Assembly: GCA_011503125.2 (NCBI GenBank)
Contig: WWBZ02000051.1
Span: 3,410,001-3,474,000 of the forward strand
Direction of reading: 5' to 3'
DNA length: 64,000 nucleotides
Source of the DNA: Botryosphaeria dothidea
Taxonomy: Eukaryota > Ascomycota > Dothideomycetes > Botryosphaeriales > Botryosphaeriaceae
Shown: in pieces, positions 38,468 through 49,669 of the stretch
Position numbering within the stretch: position 1 is the stretch's first letter
Layout: each line of letters begins with the position of its first letter
The notes under the pieces: model-generated
What the model saw: the letters and a program-made list of their open reading frames with translations, nothing else
Database searches by the model: none
Told to the model about the DNA's origin: nothing
Position numbers and translations under genes: made by a program

Positions 38468-38717
38468 TATTACGGTTTAAACCCTAAGGGTGCCTTAGAT
38501 AGATTCTGCGGCGAGACCTTAGGTTAAGAGGACCCTAAAGCTTAACGAAGCTTAATAAGAAAACCCTATAACTCGCTACTAGTAAAAGGGACTCTAGAGA
38601 GATATATAAGTAGCGCTATCTTGCTTAAACCTTTCTTTCTTTTCTCTTTAGCTTAGTCTTCTCGTAGATAGTAATACTACTATATTTCCGCGAGTATACC
38701 GGATATAAGCTATTACA
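38468..38717 (+). repeat. 3' LTR of the gypsy element
   Basis: 250 bp, partner of 32912-33161. It keeps the unmutated state at positions where the 5' LTR has T or A, including the final ACA. Confidence 0.9.
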
Positions 38718-39845
38718 ACTAGAAAGAATTAGGAATACTAATACTATCTAGTTATTATAGACCGTTTAACTAAAGGAAAGATCTACGAGCTAATAATAAT
38801 ACTAGGTACTAAAGAAACCGTAGAGGCTCTAAACCGCCGCCTCTTTTATATACGAGGTTTTCTAATAGATATTATCTCCGACCGAGGTAGCGCTATAGAC
38901 TTCTATATCTATAGAAGAATTATAGAACGATATAACGTAAAGATTAAAATATTAACTACCTTTTACCTCTAGACTAACGGCTAGAGCGAGATCTCTATTA
39001 AAGGTCTTAAAAAGTACCTCCGGATATATATTAACTACGCGTAAGATAACTAGATCGACTTTCTACCTAAAGCTAAATTTATAGCTAACACGTATATTAG
39101 CGTATTAACTAGTATATCGCTATTCTTCGCCGATAACGGATTCTATCTACGTACTAGCTTAGAGCCTATAAAAATCTACTAAGATACTAAAAAAGTAGAA
39201 GTAATTAGAGTAGACCGGTTAGTTAAAAGGTTAAATACTATAAGAAGCTTCCTCTAAGAATAACTAGCCTAGATATAAGAAGAATAAGCCCGCTACGTAG
39301 ATAAATTCCGCTAGCTATACCCTACTTTCCGTATAGGCGATAAAGTATTTATTAACGCCCGAGACTTTAACCTAGGACGGAATAGTAAGTCTCTCTTACT
39401 AAAGAATCTTAGTCCGTAGGAAATTACTAGGTTAATTAACGGCAAAGTATACGAAGTTGCTATACCTTCTTATATATAAGAGAAAGAAATCTTTTCTATA
39501 TTCTACCCCTAGAAGCTATACCTTATCCTAGATAACCTATACCCGGGTTAGATCTAGAAGCCTAGCCTAGTATATATAATCTTTAATAAGAACGAGAATA
39601 AAACTTATAAGAAGTAGAAAGTACTAGAGATAGTAGACTACCGAAACTTAAGGTATAGAGTATAGTATAAGGTTATCTTTATAGATAACTAGAACGAGTA
39701 GAACTCTAATCCTCTATAGTAATACTAGGATAACTATAAGAATACTTCTAATAAAATTCGTAAGTACTACGTATACTATAAGAACGCGTCCGAGCTACCT
39801 AAATTTTTTAAGAAGCTTAGTAGACCTCGCTTAGAGAAGGGGAAG
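38718..39845 (+). mobile_element. 5'-truncated second gypsy: integrase and chromodomain
   Basis: Starts directly at the end of the gypsy 3' LTR. Relics read LVIIDRLTKGKIYE (about 38,745), IISDRGSAIDF (about 38,875, second catalytic Asp) and YRVQYKVIF with following aromatic residues (about 39,650), the last resembling a chromodomain. It differs in sequence from the integrase of the preceding element. RT and LTRs of this element are not found in the window. Confidence 0.65.
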
Positions 39846-39847
39846 AT

Positions 39848-40082
39848 AGTATTAGGCCTCTTAAGCGCTACTACTCTAGGTAACTAGATAGATACTTAAT
39901 AGTAACTAGAGGCCCTAGCTTTACTAAGGATAACTCGGTTAGATACTAGAGTACGGGCCTAGCGCTAAGCGACTAGGTATATTTACCCTTCGCCCTCTCT
40001 TTCTAGACTCTCTTTTCTTTCTCCTTATATATAGATTTTTAGTTAAAAGTAATACTATTATTTCGGCTTTACTACCTTATAA
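39848..40082. repeat. Left arm of a 235-bp inverted repeat
   Basis: Reverse complement matches 41104-41339 with scattered transitions. Shared landmarks include GGGCCTAGCGCTAAGCGAC and GGCTTTACTACCTTA. Confidence 0.75.
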
Positions 40083-41103
40083 GAGTTCGCTATAAGATAA
40101 TAGTTTTCTCTCTTAGTTAACGTTTCTAGTTAAGGCTACGAATATTAGTACTAAAAAGAGTATCTTCGTAATAGTTAGCGATATTCTTAGTTAGAAGATT
40201 ATTTTCTTAGATAAGCCGGCTAATCTTATTATTACTTTCCTTAATAACTCTATTAGATCTAGTAATTATCTTCTTATAGATCTATTTAAGTTTCTTATAC
40301 TTATCCTAAAGAGAGACGTAGGCTATATACTCTTTATTAGTAGCTATTTAAGTAACTTAGAGAACGTAATAGAACTTAGTACGCTAATTTACTATTACTA
40401 TAGTATACTAGTTATAGAAGATATATTCGTTAGACTAGCGAATAGAGTCGAGTTTATAGTTACTTAGTATTCTAGGGTTAATAGTAAGGTTAAGATCCGT
40501 AGCTAATAAATATATAAGTTCTTCGGGTTCTAGGTTTCTATATAAGGTAGTACGACGTAAGATAGAACCGGTAGCTTAACTTTACTAGTCTAAGGTATTA
40601 AGAAAGCCCTAAAATAGAATAGTACTACTTATAAACTCGTTAAGATTCTAGCTAGGTCCCCTAACTATATTACTAAATAATTCTTTTTTATTATCGCTTA
40701 GGTAAATAAAGATAGTACTAGTAATACTACTAGTACGGCTACGACTATAGCTTATAGAAAATAGACTTTATTACGCTATAATCTTCGCTAATTATTTTAG
40801 TTTTTTAGAGTAGTTTAACTCGTATTATAGGTAAAAACTCTAAAGAGATTAGTACGGGGTTAACGAGGATCTTTATATCTTATTAAAGAAGATAGATTTT
40901 CTATAATTATACTATTATTTCTCTAATAGTATAGATTTTAATATTTCTAGGTTACTTATCGTAGAGTATTAGTATTATTAAGTTCTAGTTATAGATTATT
41001 AGTATTATCGGGTTCTAGTTATAGGTTATCGAGTTTAGATTCTAGTTAATAGTACGGGTATCGGGTTATTAAGTTTAGGTTTCTTATTAGTAGTATATAG
41101 ATT
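40083..41103. other. 1-kb loop between inverted repeat arms
   Basis: RIP-mutated. On the minus strand a loosely open region reads into the left arm and could be a gag-like relic. No domain firmly identified. Confidence 0.3.
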
Positions 41104-41339
41104 ATATAAGGTAGTAAAGCCAAAATAATAGTATTACTTTTAACTAAAAATCTATATATAAGGAGAAAGAAAAGAGAGTTTAGAAAGAGAGGGCGAAGGG
41201 TAAATATATCTAGTCGCTTAGCGCTAGGCCCGTATCCTAGTACTCGACTAAGTTATTCTTAGTAAAGCTAGGGCCTCTAGTTATTATTAAGTATCTACCT
41301 AGTTACTTAGAGTAGTAGCGCTTAAAAAGCCTAATAATA
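41104..41339. repeat. Right arm of the 235-bp inverted repeat
   Basis: Partner of 39848-40082 in opposite orientation. Arms could be LTRs of two head-to-head copies, or the product of an inverted duplication. Confidence 0.75.
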
Positions 41340-43334
41340 GATAATCCGGAAATAATTCTACGACTATACTTATCGACGTTCTACTACTAGCCCCTAACTA
41401 GATACTAGCTAACGGCTTTATCCGGAACCTACCTACTCTAATAGTAGTAAATCTTATATTACGAGTACTTAAGAGCTAAGAACTAACTAAATAAACGAAG
41501 GTTTTAGAAGTAAAGATAATAAAGCGAGGATATCTTATCCGCTTTAAAAGTAAGAAAGCTAAATAGCTAGCTACCTAGAACTAAGAATAGACCGCGGTAC
41601 TAGAAAAAGATACGAAGATTAACTATCTAAGGTTTAGAGTAGTAGTCTATCGTACGCTAACTACTAAAGTTAAGATAGAAGAAAAGAAAAAAGTAATCTA
41701 AAAGATTACCTAGGAAAATAAGCCTCCGGATATAAATATCTAGATTAAGAAAATAGCGTAGATAAAAAAGAAAGATACCCCTCTTAGCTACTACGTATCT
41801 CTTAGAATATAGTTTAATACTATAGAAGTAGCTTAAAACGTAGTCTAGAATAGACTTCTCTTTAGATAAGAAATTATTAATAGAGTCGAATTCTACCGTA
41901 TAGAGAGAAAGAGATGCTATAGATACTAGAGCTTTAGATATCTTATCTAGAACTATAAGAAGAAGGAAAGATACGGAAACTATAATAAAGAATATAATAT
42001 AAAGAACTACTTACTAGATAGCTCCTCCTAGTACGTAGACTACCGTAGTAGCTATCTAATAGAAGATAGCTAGTATAGAGCCTAGATCCTCTTCTATATT
42101 AGCTTTTAATACTAGAGCTCCTACGAATCGTCTAATTAAATATCTAAAAAACTAGAGAGTATATAGAAGCGCTACTTAACGATCCGGATATAGAAAAACT
42201 CGATATTCTTCTTATCTAAGAACTACTAGTCTCTTTCTTTTAAACCTTCGTATAATATCGTGCCTAGTACTTTTATACCCTAACCTACGCCGGTACTTAA
42301 AAGAAATAAACTACTATCTACGTAAATAAGAGAATCTCTACCTCTACGTAATAGTAGATTTAGTATAATAGCTAAGATCTTATAGTAGTTTAAATTTAGA
42401 CGCTAGCTAAGCTAGTACTCGTCTTCTTAGTATATATACTACTAATAGAAGGAACCTAGTAATCTATAGAGAGAGAAATATAGATAGCTCTTAAGGTAAT
42501 CCGCTAAATAATATAAAAGTAGAGTAAGAATATAACTTTAGGTCTTATCTTTATAGGAGACTTTAATAGATAAGATCTACTATAGAACGGAGATAATATT
42601 AAACCTTATCTAGTAGGAAGCGCTATCTTACTTATCTTCTTTATAGAAGAGTATTAACTCTAAAGCCACCTCTAACGCGGTACGCCGACGTACTATACTA
42701 GTAATAAAGCCGATAGTAGGATAATACTAGACTTAACTCTTAGTAGTATCTCTAATAACCTTATTAAATACGGACTTTTAGACTAGAACTACGGATCCGA
42801 CTATAGAGCTATCTACTTAGAATAGAGGATAGATATTAAACTAATAAATATACGGCTACTATAAAAACTATACGAGAGGATAGACTAGGGAGAAGCTAGG
42901 TAATTAATTTAGGACGCTCTCGGTCCGACGCGAGAAATAAACTCTAAAGAGGAACTTAATAAGGCCGTAGAACGGCTCGTCAGCACCGTAGCGGCTATTA
43001 CGAACGAGCTTACTCTAACGGCGAAACTATACCCGTACTCTAAGAACTAGTTTAGCCTAGAACTAAAGGAGTATTAAGCTAGGTATAATAAGCACCGCCG
43101 ACTCTAGTAGACTTACCGCGCGGCCTACGGAAGAGATAGTCTAGACACGCTAAGCTAATATAAATTAATATAGAGCTCCCGAAGAGAATAGGTAAAGGCC
43201 GTTGCCTACGCCAAGAGTAGCTACTAGAAGGAATTTCTCGACTAGGCTAGCAACGGTAATCTAGTCTGGAAAGTAGTTAAATACGCCAACCCTAGTAATA
43301 ATTATACTAGCATCCCACCGCTCTTGTAATAAGA

Positions 43335-43500
43335 CTCGATGCTGCTACAGAGAGGTCGCATAAAGTGCGAGAGTCTACGTACAAGCGAGAGCTATAAAGT
43401 TGCGAAGTACGTGACGTCACCGCGTGCACGCGCGTCTGCTGCCTACACGTTATTACGTGCACTGCCTCAACACCACTTCTTCGTTCAGTCGTTACAGCTC
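43335..43500. other. Unmutated insert inside LINE ORF2
   Basis: About 165 bp with normal CpA and TpG content and many CG steps (for example GACGTCACCGCGTGCACGCG) interrupts the linker between the endonuclease and RT parts of the LINE. The neighbouring LINE protein sequence seems to resume on both sides. No clear terminal inverted repeat was found, so the type is open. Confidence 0.4.
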
Positions 43501-46310
43501 TTAACCGGCAACGAAGACATAGCAGATAATAAGGAGAAAGCTCAGCTCCTTCTAGATACCTTCTTTCCAAAGCCAGTAAACCTATAAATCTCCTCTAAAC
43601 CGCCTCTAAGACCTCCTCTAAACTGGACACCGATTACGGCAATAGAAATCCAATAGAGCTTGCTTGCCATAAAGGCAAACTCGGCTCCTAGTGAAGATAG
43701 ACTACTAATGCTTGTCTGGCAGAAACTATAGCCACACATCTCCACGCATATCCACCAAATCTTCAGCGCATTAGTTAGCCTTGGCCACTACCTAAAAGCC
43801 TAGAGAATAGTAGCTATTATTGTCCTCCGCAAGCCAGGAAAGCCAGACTATACGATCCCGAAAGCATATCGTCCAATCTTACTACTAAATACGCTTAGAA
43901 AGCTCCTTAAAGTAGTAGTAGCTAAGAGGCTCTCTTACTACGCTAAGAAGCACAACCTCCTTCTAGATACTTAATTTAGTGCCAGACTAGGTAGGTCCAC
44001 GGAATAAGCACTCCTTATCCTGGTGGATGCAATATAGAAGGCCTGGAGAGAACATAAAGTAGTTACGCTTATAGCCTTTAACCTGAAAGGCGCCTTTAAC
44101 GTAGTTAATAAGGATGCTCTCGATCGCTAGCTATCGAAGAACGGAATACTAACCTAGGCGAGGATATAGATTCGCAGCTTTATGGACGACCGGACCGCCT
44201 CGGTGGCATTCGACGGCTACACTAGGCCTTCTTCTACCCTCGAGTACCTAGGGCTCCTATAAGGCTCGCCGCTCTCCCTAATCCTATTTACCTTCTATAA
44301 CGCCGACCTAGTAGACTAACTAGTCGACTTTATAGGAGGCGCATCCGCCTATATTAATAACTACTTCCGGTAGCGGATAGGCCTATCGGTCTAGAAGAAC
44401 CTAAAAGCTCTCTAACGAGAAGATATCCTACGGATATAAAGATAGGCGAAGTAAACTAGGTTATACTTCGAGGCCGACAAGACAGAACTCATCCACTTTA
44501 TAAGAAACCTAGATTAGATATGCCTAGCAACGGTAATAATAGGAAACTACGAAGTAAAGCCGAAGGCCGAAGTTAAGCTCCTAGGGGTTATCTTCGACCA
44601 ACAGCTCCGATAGAGAGCCTATATCTAGAGAGTAGTTAAGCGAGCTACCAAGACCTACTTAGCCATAGGCAGGCTGCGATACCTTAGACTAAAATAGATG
44701 CGCTAGCTCTATTAAGCCTATATAGTCCCCTAGATAGACTACGCCTCTACGGTCTAGTACTCTCCTACGAGGTATAAATAGCAAGTAGTAGTGCTCTTAA
44801 GGATCCAACGGATTACAATAACCAAGGCCATCTTAGCTTTCCGGATAGTAGCAACAGAAACGCTAGACTATAAGAACTTCCTCCTTCCGACATAGCTACG
44901 TCTCTAGACTAGAGTAGTAAGAGTAATTACGAACCTTCGAATACTCCTAGCCTTATATCCGTGCAGGAAGCTAGTTAATAGGATAGCTATAATACTTAGT
45001 CCGGCAGTAAGCTTCCTAAGCCCTCTAAACGCAACTCTTAAGTAAGACCTAAATTAACCGAAGGAGGTAGAGATAATCGACACCTGCCTACTACTACTAT
45101 GGCTACCGCTCGCGCTAGAAAGTATTTAACTAGAGCCTTCCTATACGAACGACGCAGTAGTCCTTAATTAAGAGCTATAGGAGGACCCTACTATAAAGGT
45201 GTTTACGGACGCGTTAAAGGTAAAGGGCCAACTAGGAGCAGCAGTAGTAATCCTTAATTAGGTCTAGAGAGTCTATAGGAAGACGTAGAAAGGAGTAGGC
45301 TCTAGTAGATTTTATAGCATTATAGCTATAGAACTCATTGCTATTAATACCGGGATGGAACTTGTAGCTAAGCAACAACTTAAGAAGGGTAGCTAAGGAC
45401 CGAGCGCCTATATAATCTATAGTAACTCTAGAGTAGCTCTCTAAGTATTGGCTAGCCCTTATAAGAGAAAGACAGGACAAAGCCTAATTAGATCCATCCT
45501 AATAATAGCTCAGGCCCTGAAGGAAAGTCTCTAGATTACCTTCTCCCTCCAATAGATACCCAGCCATACCGGAATTCGAGGAAATAAAGAAGTAGATAAG
45601 CTAGCTAAAGCTGCGACTACACGCCTTAGGGAACATAACCACCAACCGCTAGTATATCTCTAAGTCCAGGCGGCTAAGGAAAGGGTATATAGATAATAGG
45701 CAGCATAGTAGGAGAACTCAGAGAAAGGCCAACACCTCCGCAACATCGACATAGCCCCCCTAGGATCCCACGTCCGTCATCTCTATGACAAGCTCCCACG
45801 GAACCAAGCCGGCCTTCTTGCCTAACTACGCACCGGCCACTGCTGGCTCAACCAACACCGTATACGGATAGGCCGGATAGATAACGATAAGTGCGAATGT
45901 GGAGAAGCGGAATCAGTCTCTCATATCCTACTTGAATGCCCGTTGCTACAGCAAGGTCGACAAAGGATATACGAAGATAGTGGACTTGAGAAGAACAGCC
46001 TATCCGCCTTACTGGGCGGGAAACCCCCAAGCAAGCCAGATCCAACATAAGGAAAAAAGAAGAAATGGAAGATGTCTGGTAAACAGTTGCAGGCCGTGCT
46101 CAGCTTTGTAAAAGAGATAACCCGGTTTATAAACAGAGACGAACCTACGGAGTAGAAAACTCCTTATAAATAACCCCTTCTACCTATTAACCGCCCCCAT
46201 CCATCCTTCTTTCCTCCTAATTTATTACACACCAATATAATACTAGAGAACACTTTGAATAGTCTGTAGCCTACATATCGCTTAGGGCGACGGGTCAGGG
46301 TAAATGAATT

Positions 46311-46331
46311 CAACTCAACTCAACTCAACTC
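46311..46331 (+). repeat. LINE 3' tail of CAACT repeats
   Basis: Four CAACT units end the LINE immediately before the right 13-bp direct repeat, as expected for the simple-repeat tail of a Tad/I-type LINE. Confidence 0.75.
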
Positions 46332-46344
46332 AATGAATGGAGTG
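46332..46344. repeat. Right copy of 13-bp direct repeat (putative target-site duplication)
   Basis: AATGAATGGAGTG, identical to 17663-17675. Host sequence with normal CpA/TpG content resumes directly after it. Confidence 0.7.
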
Positions 46345-47125
46345 GGTCCCTGCCATGGAGTGACGACACGTGCTATCATATTCAGTCACAGAAGGCGACC
46401 GCTTGGGCTGTCATATCACCACTGCCGTCTTAGTCAGCATCCTCTGAGTTCATGTGCTCTTTCAGCCTCTTCTCAAAGCGGCTCGGCGGTCGGATTTAGC
46501 GTTCGAACGGGTCAGGCCTGCCGGGGCTCAGCGCCAGCTTGGCCTTGCGTCGAAGTGTACATCAGGCTGGGGAACGCAGCAAGCGTTTTTCACTTTCTGA
46601 TGCCACTAGTCAAGAATAGACAGATGATAAAGTCTTCGATTCAACTCGCTGCCTGCAACTACGTGCTTCCTAGGAATCCTTTCTATGTCCCATCCGAGAT
46701 GCAGTCTACCAACACAACTATCAAGAGAAAGAGGAAGACCGCAACCTTTGTTAAATCAATACGCAGGAACAGTCATTCGGTGTGACATCCCACCACCTGC
46801 CAGCATGATTGCGCTGGATGTCTTGATATTTGAGCCCCTGGAATCTGATCATAGCAGTGTTCCTCATCCAAACGCAGTCCACTTGCTTCCTTCTCAGTGA
46901 AAAGAGCGTAAAAATGAAACCATACCACGAAAAGACAAGAATCTTGTATGCATGACTTCGCCCACACTCCTGCGCTGAAGAAAGTCCACAAACTCAAACA
47001 TCACGAACCAGCGACGGCAAACCAAGCAGCCTCATCCATCTGCTGCGCACAAAAGACAAGTCATGATATTCTCCCCCAAACGGCCTCTCCAAAAAGACTC
47101 TCCCCCCCAAGCTATGCCTTGCCCT
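46345..47125. other. Host DNA between the island and the paralog array
   Basis: Normal dinucleotide composition. Frames present (for example 46,333-46,785) lack domain features and start inside the LINE/TSD junction. No gene supported. Confidence 0.45.
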
Positions 47126-47753
47126 TCACATCCCATCACACCCCGCCCTCTCCCTCACCGTCGCCTGCTTCTTCCTCCTCTCCCTCATCTCCTGATCGCT
47201 CGGCCTCAACGGCAGCTTCTTCGGAACCTATCCCTACGCCATCAGCCTGCATCCCCATGCCCCTCCCTGGAAGAGCCTTACCTGCGTTCCCGTCCTCGCG
47301 CGGACCTCGTCCGCCCAGCGCCGTACCTCCAACATGCGCTGCACGTAGCCCCTGATCTCGCGCAGCGCGTCGGCGCGCGCCGCATGGCCGGCGCTGCGGT
47401 ACCACACGACGGGCGGGGCGTCCGGGTCGGGGCGGGTGATGGTGGTGGTGTGGCCCTGGCGCAGCTGGCCGTAGACGGCGGTGGTGGTGCTGCGGCGGTC
47501 GAGCAGCAGCGCCATGTGCGGGCCCGTGCCGAAGTTGGCGGTGTGCACGTCGATGTCGACGGTCGTGGACATGTGCGGCCAGGCCTGGCGCGCGAGGGCT
47601 GTGGGTGGGAGGGGTGTCAGCGAGGCTGTGGTGGGGTGGAGCAGGAGGGGGTGGTGGATGGAGGCGCAGAGCAAGCCCGTGGGGCGTACTGAGGATTTGT
47701 TGGCCGATGCGGGCTACGTCTTCTTCGGCATCTTGAGGACGTATAGTAGCCAT
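47126..47753 (-). CDS. Small paralog-family protein, member 1 (three exons)
   Basis: Exons 47753-47690, 47598-47282 and 47227-47126. Intron 1 (91 bp, GTACGC donor, GCTGAC branch, CACAG acceptor) is in phase 1; intron 2 (54 bp, GTAAGG donor, GCTGATGG branch, ATAG acceptor) is in phase 0. The product is 160 aa. An acidic N-terminus (AEEDVARIGQQIL) is followed by the core LARQAWPHMSTTVDIDVHT, a strand-rich middle, and an Ala/Arg-rich helix (ARADALREIRGYVQRML). The C-terminal exon is highly basic. No signal peptide or membrane helix, so it is probably intracellular. The ATG has an AAAATGGC context. It is homologous to the four genes at 60.5-63.4 kb by intron position, intron phase and the core motif. 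Function unknown. The copia A element begins only 240 bp upstream of the start. Confidence 0.6.
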
Positions 47754-47909
47754 TTTGCTCGATTGGCAGCAGGGGGGTTCTGGTTGTGGTGTGGTGTTGG
47801 GTCGCGGGGCGGGCGGTGTTGTCGATTTGCATAGAGAAGTTGCGTCCCGCGCCTGGCAAGCGTGAGCTCCGAAAGCAAACACCGACGCTCCGCTTGCGCA
47901 AGCTCATTC

Positions 47910-47925
47910 ACTACCCTTTTATGGG
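47910..47925 (-). promoter_or_regulatory. Possible TATA box of paralog member 1
   Basis: CATAAAAGG on the minus strand, about 165 bp upstream of the ATG at 47753 and about 70 bp from the copia A insertion point. Sequence-only guess. Confidence 0.3.
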
Positions 47926-47988
47926 ATATGCCGAGTTGGGACATCGATCGTCTCCAATTGCCGTTGTCTTCGAAACAGAGGGAGGTCC

Positions 47989-47993
47989 CATTT
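47989..47993. repeat. Left 5-bp target-site duplication of copia A
   Basis: CATTT directly before the 5' LTR, repeated at 60349-60353 directly after the 3' LTR. Confidence 0.9.
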
Positions 47994-48151
47994 TGTTGGA
48001 CTATGAACTGTTAGGAGAAACAGGGTCTTATTGTACCAAGGATCAACAGCGAAAATTTACTAGATAGCTACTATATAAGAGGCTGCAGGGTCACCTACCC
48101 TCCTCCTCATGCCACTCATCATCTAGTAATGCGAATAATCATAATTCAACA
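47994..48151 (+). repeat. 5' LTR of copia A
   Basis: 158 bp, starts TGTTGGACTATG and ends ATTCAACA. It differs from the 3' LTR (60191-60348) at four sites, all transitions. Confidence 0.95.
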
Positions 48152-48164
48152 GTTATGAGCCCGG
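48152..48164 (+). other. Primer binding site of copia A (initiator tRNA-Met anticodon arm)
   Basis: GTTATGAGCCCGG directly after the 5' LTR is complementary to CCGGGCUCAUAAC, the anticodon stem-loop of initiator tRNA-Met. This is the half-tRNA priming known for Drosophila copia and yeast Ty5. Copia B has the same 13 bases. Confidence 0.75.
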
Positions 48165-48964
48165 ATATGCGTATGATGTATTCTGCTATCTAAAGCTATC
48201 CTCCTTTTGCACCTCTTTGTGTAGTATTCGACGTACCGAGGCATCCGGACGTTATCTTGGCAATCTTTACCTACCCATTGAAAAGCTATTATTACTTTTC
48301 GCATTACCAGATTACTCTGTTAAAGTACTGGTATTAGTTTTCTACATCTTACGCAGTAAAAGCAATCTTCTTCGCATTAACCTTATAGGTGCCCGGCAGA
48401 TAGGAGCACTAATTAGGGAGCGAGCAAATAAGAATACCGTCGCAAAGGAAACGCCGACTAGTCCCACTATAACGATAACCGTCATCTACTATTGGTTACT
48501 AGTTACCAGCAAATTGGCAGCCATAACGTCTTCTAAACCAATCGTTATCCTAAAGTCGTCGGACGACTAGGACGAGTGGTATTTTATTATCCAATCAAGA
48601 GCAAAGAAGGCTCAGATCTTCGCCTATATCGACCCATCGAAACCGGAGAAACCGGAGCAACCAACTAAACCTACGAGACCTTCCGAACCAGAATCCTCAG
48701 ACGATAAAAATGATCGTATATGGGATCGATATAAGATAAGGAGGGAGGACTATAAGGAAGATCTTAAGTAGTACGAGAAGCGTATAAAGGAGATTAATGA
48801 CCTCTTATTAGTCATTGAGGATTCGGTTAGCCAACCGTTGCTACCGATTCTCCTTAAGCTAAAAGAGGACTCGCATCCCTATTCACAGCTATGCGCACTT
48901 AAGGCTCGCCTTCAACCGACCTCTCAGATATAAGAAGATCTTGTTATTAATCATCTTAGGCAGC

Positions 48965-49204
48965 TGTCAGACTTTCTTGCCTTACTACCTCAGGCATCCC
49001 AGTTATCTCGAATATTCCATCCTTTATATAACAACACTCTTTGATGCCCAACCCCGCATCGGCACTCTCTCTCGGATCTTTAGTATCCTCGGTTATGTAG
49101 TTATCACCTATGTATATAAGCAAGCCTACCAACCTCCCCTTCAGGAGACAGGCAGAATCTACTCTCTTTTCTGACCTCACAACTCTTCACTCTCAAATCC
49201 AACA
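48965..49204 (+). mobile_element. Solo LTR of copia B family
   Basis: 240 bp, TGTCAG...CCAACA, closely matching the copia B LTRs in the same orientation as copia B would have on the opposite strand. Flanked by GCAGC on both sides (48960-48964 and 49205-49209). It interrupts gag of copia A and most likely arose by LTR-LTR recombination. Confidence 0.9.
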
Positions 49205-49669
49205 GCAGCTTGAGAAATTACCTAGCAGCCAGAACCTTGAGAAATGGCTTACGCAATGGGAAGAGACTGTGTTTAAAGCTGAGTCTCTCGGCCTTCCTAA
49301 CGTCTTAGGCGATCGAGGAAAGAAGAATTTCCTTAAGGCACTTACGTCTTATAACGTGCAATGGGCAGCCAACCGCAAGATCAAGCTTCAAGACGGTGAA
49401 CTTACTAAGTCACTATAAGAGCTTATTGTCGACTACCGGAACTACCATCGCCAAGGACTAGCGGAGAACCCGAAGGCTACTAAGGTAGCCTTTGCAGCGA
49501 TACTCCGAAATAAGCAGCAAGAGAGAGCAATATATCTCTGTGGTTTTCAGCACGCTCAGTTCAAGTATTACTATCTTAATCCAGAGGCTAGGCCTAAGGA
49601 CTAGAAGCCGAATAAGGAAAGGTAAGACAAGGTTGATAAGGCACTTACGGATCCAATTATAAAGAAGTA

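Larger units (their letters stand above)
32912..38717 (+). mobile_element. Ty3/gypsy chromovirus-type retrotransposon, RIP-inactivated
   Basis: A structurally complete 5.8-kb element between 250-bp LTRs. Domain relics in order: gag (33,800-34,700), protease near 34,850-34,940 (SYSFINTRFARRYKL), reverse transcriptase 35,480-36,200 with [17 protein letters not shown] near 35,830 and active site AYIDNILIF near 35,920, RNase H near 36,350-36,720 ([24 protein letters not shown]), integrase 37,350-37,950 and a chromodomain-like end near 38,290-38,450. A purine-rich tract ending in GGGGGG lies just before the 3' LTR (about 38,455-38,464). Chromodomains in this class are known to steer integration to heterochromatin. 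Stops interrupt every domain. The 5-bp flanks (CCTTC and ACTAG) do not match, so no target-site duplication is visible. Confidence 0.9.
41340..46331 (+). mobile_element. Tad-like LINE, both ORFs, RIP-inactivated
   Basis: ORF1 relic with several CCHC knuckles at 41,915-42,060 (CYRYQSF..., RYGNYNKEYNIKN). ORF2 endonuclease with FIGDFNRQDLL near 42,545, RT from about 43,600 (VLRKPGKPDYTIPKAYRPI near 43,830) and a LLQGSPLSLILF block near 44,255. RNase H follows (VFTDALK near 45,190; IPSHTGIRGNKEVDKLAK near 45,555), then a terminal Cys/His motif (CECGEAESVSHILLECPLL near 45,893-45,950). From about 43,300 onward RIP damage is clearly milder than before it. The 3' end carries a CAACT repeat tail and then the 13-bp direct repeat. 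Confidence 0.8.

Noticed and set aside
17700..46300. AT-rich island as a centromere or as mitochondrial DNA insertion
   Set aside because: The sequence is explained by transposon relics in recognisable order with RIP-type mutations; no mitochondrial genes or satellite arrays are seen.
46333..46785. 150-aa frame just right of the island
   Set aside because: It starts within the 13-bp direct repeat at the LINE junction and has no domain or splice support.
47136..47882. 248-aa minus-strand frame rich in His, Pro and Arg
   Set aside because: It is a frame shadow of the spliced paralog member 1; its composition is an artefact of GC-rich coding DNA read in the wrong frame.
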